DNA of 64,000 nucleotides from Nautilus pompilius (taxonomy: Eukaryota > Mollusca > Cephalopoda > Nautilida > Nautilidae), in the NCBI GenBank assembly GCA_018389105.1, contig JACATO010000933.1, forward strand, positions 806,001-870,000, given 5' to 3'. The position numbers and the translations under genes were made by a program. How positions within the stretch are numbered: the first letter of the stretch is position 1; each line of letters starts with the position of its first letter. Positions 36,702 through 48,700 of the stretch are shown here, piece after piece. Under the pieces are notes generated by a model. It saw only the letters and a program-made list of their open reading frames with translations. It was not told the DNA's origin and did no database searches.

Positions 36702-39700
36702 TCGCAAGCAGTCAAGCAAATAAATAAGTCTACACAACCTGGCCTCCTTTCCCACTGGAATGGATAGGTACATGAAACTTTGGGTCAAAATTTTATTCAG
36801 CTGCCCAAAATCTTAACAAAAGTTTTTCTGTTTGTGAAAATTAAAGAGTAAAAGTGCCATGAATAATTGCAACATTTTACTTGTGTATCATTTACATACA
36901 CAGAATTTGAAAAATATTTTTAAAATTATTGAAAACAATCATTGCATGAAATGCCTAATTGCACTGCATTATTATTAGGATATTCTCTTGCAATATGTGA
37001 AGTTATATATATCAGCACACTTTTTAAAAAAAAATAGATCTAAAACTTTGGTTTGATTATGGAATGTGTATGTTTTGTATATTCCAATGTGAGCAATCAA
37101 TATAACATTAAATGTGATTCATGATATAGAAATCCTCTCCTCTGTTTTACCTAATTATTCTTAATAAGTTGACTGGTCATGATTTACTAACTCAAGCAAA
37201 TCATCTTTAACTGTTTCCCTGCCAAGGTTTTTGATGTCATTTTCATTAACAGATTCATTCCTCCATTGACAGATGATTCAGAATTCCCTCAAGGGCATTT
37301 GCCAATGCTTAAACTAATGATATCTGATACTACTGACCAGCCATCTATCAAGTGTCACAAAAACTACATTACATCAGTGATCTCTGACTTTGGCAGGGAA
37401 AGAGCTTGTTAATATTTTAACTAAGTGATTAAGCTGCCACTGTCCTGTTTCTTTCATGGACAACATCTGATCCAGGTACCATGTACAATAAAAGCAATGA
37501 TTGTTGGGAGTATATTATAAGAGTCACATGGCTTCTGCCTACAAAAGGTAAACATTGTTTTTATTATAGCTGGAGTTGATAACCACAGTGGCTAAATTTA
37601 TCATTGAATATTGTGATTGGTCAGTTTTTTCAGATGCTGTTTACATGAGGAATTAGGAGTTAGAACTTGGTGGCTGACCATGGACACTGTCTATTTTCAG
37701 ATAAATGCATAAGCATAGATATTTTAAAGATATGGATGACTTCAAAAAGTTTTTTATTGAATTATTCTGTGATTCAGGAAGATTCCATCAAAACTAAATG
37801 CAAACTTTGCAATCAAGAAATCTCTTGAAAGATATTTACAACTTCCATCCACTAAATACAGTGTAGAAATGCTTTAGCAGAAACAGAGATCTCTGCTGCT
37901 GCTGCAAATGGGAAACTTGAAGAACCCAGGTCAAGCTGTAGTAAACAAATGACAAGAATAAGTTGTGGACATCAAAGATGCTCAAGCCACAACCATACAC
38001 CAAAGAAAAGGAAAGATGATTACTGCTGACTTACAATCTTACTAAGTTGTAGCAGATATTTCATTTAGAAATCAAAGTGGGCAGAAACAACAATTCTGGC
38101 CATTGATAGAGCTTGCTGGATCAAGGCAGCACACACGGCTTTAATCAACCAATCCATCAGCAGACTGAGTGCAGAACTCAGTCTTTTATGGTTACCCCAC
38201 TTACAAAGCCAAGGTTCCAGAAGAAACCAATTGATGAGTTTAAATAGAGCTAAAATTCCACCAACAGTCTAAATAACTAAGTCGGTAACACACCAGATTC
38301 ACAACCAAGGGGTTCTAGTTGGAGCCCCACTAGTGACATAGGCGAATAGTATCATTACTGGTTGTTAAAAATATGCCTGAAAACAGCAAGGGAATAAAAT
38401 TTCTGAAACAACAACAAAAATTGCAATGATGGGGTTAATGTTCTATCATTAACTGGCAAATGATTAACTTTTAGAAATATTTTATGAAAGAAAAATAAAA
38501 TTATGAGCATTGAAATGTGGAAAATCTATATTTGGTTGAGTGCTGGACTGGCATTGTATTTGAGGGGATTTTTAAAATTTTTTTGATATTTATTTTTAAT
38601 TATAGAAATATGCAAATTAAATTATCACAGGTATGTGTACACTTATATTTAGAAAGTGTTTCTAGTAGCAGGAAGCTATAAACTGATTAACAATGGAAAA
38701 AAACTGCTATTATTTCTCTCTCACAGGCATGACCAAACTGACATTGAGAGCATAGCTCAAAGGATCCCAACAAAAACAAAGAATGAGGTAAGATGTACAA
38801 AATGTCTAGTCTGGTGAGGACTAAAGTAGACAGTAGTTGGCCAGGTTGGGCTTGGCAACCCAAAAAATCTAATAGAAATGCCATGGTGATTTAGTGGATT
38901 CCACTGATCATTACAATTGTTTGACAACAGATTAAACTACATTTACATAAATAGTGTGTATGTAAAAAAAATAAATAAAAAAAAAATAAGTGCAAAATAT
39001 GCTCAAGTGAAAATATAGAAAGACAGACCAGACTAAACCATCCCTGTAGACTCATGGCATCAGTTCTCCATTTAGTTGTCAACCAACCTATAATAAACAC
39101 CACTGGGCATAGCATTTTTTAAGTAGTCCTGGCAACAGACACTGAACATTTGGAACTGTAAATACAGCTAGGTGCTGGGGGGGGGGGTTAATTACCAATT
39201 GTTTTCAATTTTGGACATTAGGGACAGGTTCTTGTTCTAGTTAGATATTTCTATAACAAAGAGAAGTGATGTTTTTTTTTTAAATATTAGTTTATTAATT
39301 AAATTTTTAAAATTTATTTGTAGATTGAATGGTTCATGAAACAAATCCGGATATCTAAAATGAAAGGTAAATTATTGTTGCTATCTGTGTAACAGAGTCA
39401 GGAAATAGTTTATAAGATATCAGTTACCATTTTTACATGGGGTTTTTAGCAAGGACTAAAAATTGATTTGGAAAATGGGCATAGTAACAGATAGGAGTAT
39501 TAACAACTACCCTTGATCCTGATGACAAACTTGTGTAGATTCTACAAGACTATCTCTTGTGGAACTATTTGCCTCGGAGTACTGGCCTCAGAGAAGGAAG
39601 TGTGCAGATGAGCACATACACAAACATGAATCATGACACAAGTTAAGCACTACCTGGTTTTCCCTTCATTAGCAGTAAAACATTGCAGCGATAAATAATT

Positions 39701-42700
39701 TTCACATTTGAGTGAATTCATTTCTAAAGTTTGTGTTGCTTGTGCTTTTCCTTGGCACATTTTCATCATGCCTGCATGTGAAATTTGCTTCAGAAAAATT
39801 AAAGTATGATATTACATCTATTTATGTGCTTAGCTATATATTTTGAGTATTGCACATCGAAAGCTCCACTGTCTGTAACTTTGGCAGCATGGGGGTACTA
39901 TACAGAAACTTTGGTCGATAACATGAAGGAAAAAATGCTGGGGTTTTGTTTTTCTCTGCAAAAGAAGGCAACTTGGAATGCGCCATTTATCTGTTCGTTG
40001 CATCCAGTGGATAGCTTTGTAAAAAAATAACTTCAAGAAAACATGGCAGTAATTCATGAAATGCAGCACAATTTATACCAAAACAGTATCCAATTAGAGC
40101 TGTCAAGGTGACTGAATGCCCTTGGTTATAACACCTGTTGCTCTCTGAAATATCCAAGGTTGTCAGATGGACATAAGTGAGCTACAGTCATTTTGCCAAG
40201 TCAATGTTTTAGGCAGAATTTGATGACATGGTGGAGAGTACATTGGTCTGGTGGAAGCTAGTTTCTCTTATGATCAGATGAGAGTTTGATGCCACACAAT
40301 ATGAGCTTCAAATGAAGGAAACCTTGTTTGTGCTAGTGGATGTGTCACGGTGTAGTGTTTTGTATGTTAAAACTGGCATTTTGATCTTAATGTGCTCGCC
40401 ACCCTAAATGCTAATATGTACCACGAAGGCATTTAAGCTGCTGCTTCTTGCTGATCATCTGCTTGCTTGCTATTAAACCACAATTTGTGGATGAGAATGC
40501 TAGACCTGTGGTTGCAATGCTACAATATCTCCAGGGCATTGTGACTGTCCTCCTTGCCTGGCCTGTTATAAGCTTTCATTTGAACCAAAAGAGTAGACCA
40601 TATTTAGAATGAAAATATCTGTGGTGTAAGGAAAAGGAATGCTGTTGAGAAGACTTCTTTACTAGCCCAGATTCTGTATGAGTGGCAGAGAACACTACAA
40701 ATGTTAATTCACTGTTTTGTGAGTAGCATGCAGAGATGATGCAAGGAAATCATATTAGTGGAGGTTATGCTCAGTATTAGCATTAAACACAGATCAAGCT
40801 TCCAGGATGTTAAGTGATATTTTTCATCATAAAATACTAACACCATCTGCTTTACATCGATACCTTTTTCAATAGCAAGTTTATACTTTATCCATGCTAT
40901 TTTACAAATGCTGTATAACAACATAAAATAAATGTGGTCATTTAATTTTTCTTTTTTCCAGAATAGCAGTACTTTGTTGAATTCATTAAGTCACTTTTAT
41001 AGTCAGATATGTATTTTTGATTATATAGTAGTCAGGGCTGGATTAAGAAAACACAAGGCCCCGTATCATAAAAAATCAAAAGACAGTTATATATATTTTA
41101 ATATGAAAAGCGATGTACAAAAATAATAAAATATATTACAACTTATTTACAGGTAAGATCCAACAAAAAAGTATATTGTTTTTTATCAAAGAAAGTTTAC
41201 TGTAAAAAAAAAATTATTGTAAGTGATATTAATAACTTTTAGAGGCCACTAGTAATGTGAGGCCCTAAGCTGTAGCTTGCTTAGCTTATCTGTTAATCCA
41301 GCCTTGATAATAGTTCTTGTCTATAATTCGTTTATGGAAAATCCATTAGTGCTTAACTCAGAGAGAGAGAGAGTGTGTGTGTGTGGGGTTAATGAAAATT
41401 AGTAAGGAAACACTCATTTAACAAGTTCACTAATATAATTTAGTAACTATTACATTACTAAAAATACGTTTTCATTAATAAATAATAAAATAACTACAGG
41501 ATATATGTAATACTTCTGTTTTCTGTCTTTGATTTTCATTCCGTACTCTCACGGAATTGCTTGCCAAATTTATTCTAGAGCTTTCATTATTTGCAATATT
41601 CCTTTTTGCATGTTCACAATCCATACATTTCCATATTTCTTTTAAGTTTGTCTGGGGCTATTTTAAAACTAATATCACACTTTGTTGTTTTCTTTGCAAA
41701 TATGATGAAACCATTCTATTAGTGTAGTTATGGTTGTCTTATTGTGAAACAAAATTTCTGCCAATTAGCCTGGTTCCACTGGGCAGAGCTTGTTCTAATG
41801 TTGAATTCTTTTATTTTTTAACTTCTTTTTTTTGTGTACAACCCCATACCATGACAGATCTGCCACATGTCTCTCTCTCTCAGATACCCACCTACACCCA
41901 GCCTATTTTCCATCATATAATCTACATTATTGTATTACCCACACAACACCAACCTCTGATCAACAACACCTTAAGATGCAGTAATTCTGTGGCCAAGAAT
42001 GCAGAAATTGCATTTTCTTTTTTTTCGAAAATATTTCTGGAGGGAACTCCCTCTTTTTACCTTGCAGGTTGTGTGCATGCATTTTGTACTGCTGGAAGTT
42101 GGGGGTCACAAGAATTTGTCACTGTTAATGTAGTTACACTGAGAAAAAGATGAGGAAATCGCTGGCCTAACTACTGTTACATGTTTTACGTATTGTGTAT
42201 TTATATAAACTTTATGAAGTAGTCCAAAATCTGAGCATAACAATGGGTCAACTTTTTCATAATAAAGATATTGTCTGTAAATTGTAATAAAGTACATTTT
42301 CTGTAGATCAAATAGTATATTTATTTGTATTCCAGCTTAATCTACATTAAGGTACCAAAATATAAATATGCCAGAACGTAGCTAACAAATAAATCAGAAT
42401 GCATGCTTCCTACAAATTTACAAGTGATATGTTAAGAAAATGTAAAAAAAATTCTTTAAAATTCAAATGAAATTATTCTTTCTAAGCCTTCATTTTAATT
42501 TGAATTGCAACAAAAAAATTACTACTTTCTGATATAATGTGAACACATCACTGTATTATGGCAACAAAGGATTTGATTGTCAATCTTTTAAACATGTTAG
42601 TTAATTTTTCATTTTTACCAAGTGGGTGGTGAGAATCATTCATGCTCTGGTGATTCTTTCACCTTGACGTAGAGTTTTGAGAGTAAAAATCTATTTATAG

Positions 42701-45700
42701 CAGAATCTATGAGCATAATTGATTAAGGAAAAATCTGACAAATGCTAATACCAGTGTATATGAACGGAGAAAGTTTTTAATTTGTAGATAAGCAGGAATT
42801 GTTTTTGGAGTTTGTATTGGTGAATTAGTACTGTATGGTTTGCTTTGTGGTCATCAGTAATATTAATCTTTATACATTCAAGAATGATTTGGCCTGTATT
42901 TGTAAGCCCCCTTTTCTAGTTCATTTTCTGCACTTATTTTTTTGGCAGCAGTACCTATTCCAGAATAAATGTGAAGTAACGGTGTGTAAAATCTGCAGTG
43001 TCATTCTACGCTATCTTTCTCTCTTTATTTGACAACCAAAATTTAAAATCAGTATTGAAAACTGGTTTGGTTCACAACGTATAAGTGAAATGAAATTATA
43101 AAAGACCTATTATTATAATGTGTGTATAAGGCCTGCTTTTTTTTTTTTTCATCTGAAAGTCTCTGGTACATTTCTGATTTAGGAAAAAAAAACAACAAAT
43201 TTTGTTTTGATTCACAATTTTCAATTTGTTTAATGTGACTTCAGTCATTTTCGTGTTTTTTTTTAATGGATGATCTTCCTCCATACCTGCAGAAAATGAG
43301 CCAATATGCATTCAAGCAGCAATTGAGGTATGTACACCGTTATTCTGATCTCTCTTTCACTTCTGCTAAGTGAAAGACTTGTTTCTCTGTAGATTGTCCA
43401 TTATAAAGTACGCATTTCTTCTTTCTAGCTACAGCAAATAAAATACATTAGTATTCTAATGCAGCTAATCATTTAATTTGTCTGGCCGTTCTAGATCACT
43501 AGTCTAGCATCTTAAAGCATCTGATGACCTGAATTCATTGAATGGTTGCATCCAGAGTGAAATAAAAAAAAGAAATATCAGGGGAAAACGAGTGAAGTTT
43601 TCACGAGAAGTAATCAGTAATCAAAAAAGGAAAATGAAAATAGATAAATAAAACTTACCTGACTTCCAAGCTACTAAATATTTACTCATGTTTTCTGTTT
43701 GCATATGGATGCCAATATTGCCTTTGTTGTTCAAATTATAATTTTTTTTTTTAAGTCTCTTGTCAACACTTATCACTTAGTAGTTTAATATTGGTACCAT
43801 TTTGACAGCCCATCAAGAAGTGCCACACCTTTGAGCTGCTGGGGGGGGGGTCTTTAGCTTTGCTGTTATCTGTGAATTTATCCTTTTTTAGGTTACCTGA
43901 ATCAGAAGTCTCTTGGTTCATTTGAACATTTTCACATCTTCGGTTGAACTTGTGATGCTTTCTGTTTCTTCTACTTTATCCTGCTCTCTTCATTGATCAG
44001 AGAAGTAGATCACGCACCAACAACAGATGCTAATGTCTGTTCTGTACTCTCTGACAGACTGCCCAATACTTTCATTGTATCTTGGACAAGAAAACAAATT
44101 CTCTCTCTCATTCACCAAGCATAAACATTGTTTACAAAGTACAGTCTTTAATTCTTAGAAAATATCTATCAACTTTTTTCAAATAAAGGTTAACTATGTT
44201 TTAAATTTTATTGCTGTGAATGCTTTCAAATTTAAGAGTGAACTTGGATTTTAATGTAACTGGTGGGATGAAGTCAAAGTCACTTTGCTCAGTAAAGTTT
44301 TAGTTGGGACCTGTGGAGGAAGACTGTTTGATTACAGTTAGTACCACCAGAAAAGCCACACTTATAACATGAATGTTATCTTTTTAAAGTGTGTGTGTGA
44401 CCATTTTATTTTAAAAATTACAATGTGTAGTAAACTTAAAAATACAAACTGAACACATTTCAGATGTCATAATACTGATTGTCAACAAAATTTTAATATA
44501 TTTAGGAGATTGTTGTTTTTTTAAGGCATGGTTAGATCTCGCCCTGGACATAGTTGCTTATGAAGTTAATGATGCCTCTGATCTTTTATCAAAGGTAAGT
44601 TAGTGTTTTGTTTTAATGAATATTATCATTTCTCTCTTATTTTCAGTATGAATTTTTTACATTCTCACAAAACTGATAATTACTGAGCATCATCTGCACT
44701 TAGACGGTCTTAACATGCCTACCAGCTTCATATAATCCAATAGTTTTGGTTGAATATTTCTATTGTTATCACTGAAAACTTCATTCTAATATGTAAATTT
44801 TCAGGTTTGTTGTTCTCTTTAGGCTCCAGATCAGTGGATGAGATGTGAGAGTTAAGGTGCTATAAAGCTAAAAACAAGCAAGCCTTGAAACATCTAAGAA
44901 AGAAGAATCATGTACTGTTACTGATCTTGAGTCCATAAATAACAGAAAACTCTCCATTCTGTTTACTATATATAAACTTTTTCCATTTGAATGTAATCCA
45001 AGGCTTTGCAAAAAAAAGAAAAAGAAGAGAAGTGTTCTTGTAGTTTAGTGTGTATTGCTTGCCAAAATACTATGACAATTTGAATTGTTTTTTATATAGA
45101 AGTTTCCCTTTTGTGTTTCAGAGAGAACTGGAATGGGGGTATCTTCTGCTAGGTAGCAGCATAATATATTAAAGTAAATGAATAATTTTGTGGAATTTAA
45201 TTTAATCTTGTCTAATCTGTAGTTTGGATGACAATATCTGAATATAACTCAAAAATAAAAATAGTGTGGTGCTTATAACAGGAAACACTGAGCCATTAGA
45301 ATAAATTAGGCCAAAACCAGGAGTTTCCTGGTGAACTGCATTGTACTAGTCAATTATTATAATTACAAAAAAAGTAAAACTTTTGTTTTTTGTGCTAATA
45401 GGTCTAAAACAAGATCAACATTATTTTTGCTGCTGCATCATTATGTTTAAAAAACTGATTAAAGAAAAGAGAGTGCAGCTCTTATGATAATTTTCTAGAG
45501 AAACGGCATCCTAGTTTGCTGATCTGACATTGTGGTGATGGCCATGCTCCATTGCACAGATGTCAGCAGCCAAGGATATAGCAACTGGGAATGCTGGCTC
45601 TTGAGGTGATCTATCTTCTTTCACCACAGGTCATGGCTATTGCAGCAAACTATGAAGAACACCCTGATCCAAAACCAGGAGTAACACCAGACTACAAAGC

Positions 45701-48700
45701 AATCTACAATTATCTGGCAGCGCTTCTGGATGGAGAATGCTTTGTTCCCACACTCCCTCCTCTTGGTAAGTTGTTAATTGGGTTCATTCAGATTTCCTAA
45801 CCAGTTTTACTATTGTTGGCTGTTTTTTTCCTAATATAATTACAATAAAAAGGTGTAGATAATTGTGACCACTCCCTATTCTCCCAAAAAAAGAACAGAA
45901 AGGGAATAACAACAAAATTTAGGTTTAGGCTTGGATTGGGTTTGGATCTGGCTGGAAAGTTTTGTACAACTCTCAATCTAACAGCAAATAAAAAAATTCT
46001 CTGTAATAAATAAGTGGGCATGATGCAGCTGAAAATTTATTATAGTTCCTTGTTTTTTAGGGTCTTCAGGAGAGGGAAGGATTACTTAAGACAAAAAATA
46101 AAAGAATGTTTGTCTACAGCAAGTGATTAGGTTGTTGGTTGTATCAGAATGAACTTGCTGCTTGTTAACTGGTGCTGATGCAATTGCTGTCCAATGAGTG
46201 GGTGTAGAAACTTGTTACTTGGAAAAAAAATTAGTTATCTGTTCACATCCTATTGCCACAAAGCTTGGATGTTAGGAATCAGGATGACTTATAAAATGGG
46301 TATACACTCCTTGTTGTGTGGAAGAAAATGTGTCTTACTTTTAAAGTTGACAATATTTTATTGTAATCAAGTCAGTCAGTAAGCTGAGGAGTCTGTTTAA
46401 GCAGAAGTGTGTGATTGAAGAATATTTGAGAATTTTAACTGATTTTTAAAGACAAAACAGAAGCAGGCTTACACACTTGAAGATGAATGCCTGCATTACT
46501 CTCTCTTCAGTGTGTTAGAGATACATTTTTTCTGTTAAGACTTCCTGATATTTCTGAAAGATTTTTTTTTTAGCTGAGTAATGACCCCTTCAGTACTGAC
46601 CATTATGAAAATCCTTTCATGACAGGTTAACCAAGAGTTGGACAGACATGTCCTTATAATAGATATGCAAACAAGCAACATTAAAATTATTCCACATATC
46701 CAAATGTTAAAAAAAATAAAATAAAAACCCTGGATTTTGGTCTAGTTTCCTTTCTATTAAAAATGGGAATTGGACATTAATATCTTTTCACTTACATGCT
46801 AACTGTAGGCCATTTCTCCAATAGTCCTGACTTTGTGACCATAGTACCTTATTTTGCTCACTGGTCAACTAATCTTTCATAAAAATAAATGCTAATGACC
46901 ACCAACTCCATAGGAAAGCATCCTAAGTAAATGATTCTGATGTCTGTATCCCAGTGCTGCATCTCTGAAATGTGATGATTTCCTCTCTTGTTGCAGAGTC
47001 TGCCATTGTTTTAGACCTGGTACATGGTCTCGTTGATACGCTTGCCTCTGTCTGCACAAAGAAACAATCTGTTGTGATGCGGTGGAAGTATCGAGGGTTC
47101 CAGGACAAGCCCAACATTAACAGGAGAGGCATAACGAGGTTCACACACAGAGTTATACACAATGGTAAGGCTCAGATGAGTTTCTGGTAACTGCTACCGC
47201 ACAGACATTCTTGATTCCTTCCTTCCCTACTCCATTGGTGGTTTAGATCATGAATTAAACTTTTAGGGAGTGTTGAAAAAAAAAGAAATTAATCAGATAG
47301 AGAGAAAAAAAGATTTTATTTGCGATGTGATAAAACAGAAAATTTCAACAGCTGAGCAAATAAATTGAGTTAGAATCCTGAATTGTATTGTCAACATGAG
47401 TGAGTTGATCCAGTATTCAGTTTTCTCCATAGACAGAGGTGCTCCATTAACCACATGCTTAAAAACTGTCAAAAAAAAAATAGCAGCAAAAACTAATTTA
47501 ATTCACATTTCACACACACACACTATGTGACTGTTAAAAAAAAAAACTGACACCTGCGTACAGAAATTAAAACGTTGACTGCAGATCACTCATTGTACAT
47601 CTTTAACAGAAAGCAAAGCTGATGTGTCTTTGTGTCATTTTTCATTGTTTCATTAAACTCCAAATTCTGATATTTTTATCAGTCATTTCTGGATCTAAAG
47701 GTCAAATTTATAAAAAAAAAAAAGTTTTTCTTTTTGGATTTTCATTATCTTGTGACATTTATTCTACATTATAGCTGTCGAAATGTTGGTGGTGTTATCT
47801 TGTGACAATCAAAGTCCTTAACCTGAGGAGTAGCATAAGTCTAACGTGCTTGTACAATCTAATAAAAAGAAATTAGACTTAATGCAAACCAAAATGTATT
47901 TGGCTAAGTGGAAGAGTGGTACATTACCTGTTTCTCGAAATCATTTTACAAATCAGTAGCAACTCTGCATTTTTGTTAAAGATATAAGTTTTTTTATTAT
48001 TGACTCTGCCTGAAAATATTTACCAAGATTAGTAGGATAGTAAAATCAAACCAATTTTAGTTTTGTTGTTAACTAAATTTAAGCTAAACTATTTAATTTT
48101 TTTTTAAAACAGATTTTTCTGACTTGGGGATCTCTGAATTAATGGGTGAAGATAGGAAAAATGAAGTCAGTGAATCAATGATCCCAGGACTGCCCATTGA
48201 TTCCACAAATATTCAAATTCCTGAAACCAGAGTAACTGGTAAGGGAGACAACTCGTTATCAGCCGGATTTGTGCAAAATAATTTTACTTGTAGTATCTAC
48301 TCTGGCAGTGAGGTTTCAACTCCTAATGTATTCATGTCCAACAGTTTAGCACCGGTTCCAGATTCTGAGATGAAAATTGCTAGTACAGAAGATAAATCAG
48401 CCAAAACTTTACAAGTTAATATCAGCTGTACGTCCACTAATGATTCTTTGCTGACAACGGAAAATATGATTCAGGAACTGCACATGCAATCAGTGCCTGC
48501 TAGTGAGGAAGCTCAATTAGCTTCAGAGGTAAAATTGACTGCCAGAACAGAAAATGCTGTTGCAGAAGCGATCATTCCTGAGGCAAGTGCTATTAGTAAG
48601 GGAGACAAATCAAATTTAATAAAGATTAAAATGTCACGTGATGATGAAAATTGCAACACATCCATCAGTGGTGGCAATTTCTCACAGATCACAGAAAGCT

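Larger units (their letters stand above)
39367..43292 (+). other. SNAPC2: SNAPC2 intron 3 (3.9 kb)
   Basis: The longest SNAPC2 intron. It has GT-AG ends and carries a probable SINE fragment and the hAT-type MITE. A 139-codon open frame at 41734-42153 is uninterrupted but has no recognisable domain and a composition like translated AT-rich intron. Confidence 0.7.

Noticed and set aside
41734-42153. 139-codon open frame in SNAPC2 intron 3
   Set aside because: No motif and intron-like composition; the flanking exons splice in phase without it.
45591-45800. 69-codon open frame starting upstream of SNAPC2 exon 6
   Set aside because: Its first 13 codons are intron and its last codons run past the donor at 45766; the conserved part is exon 6.
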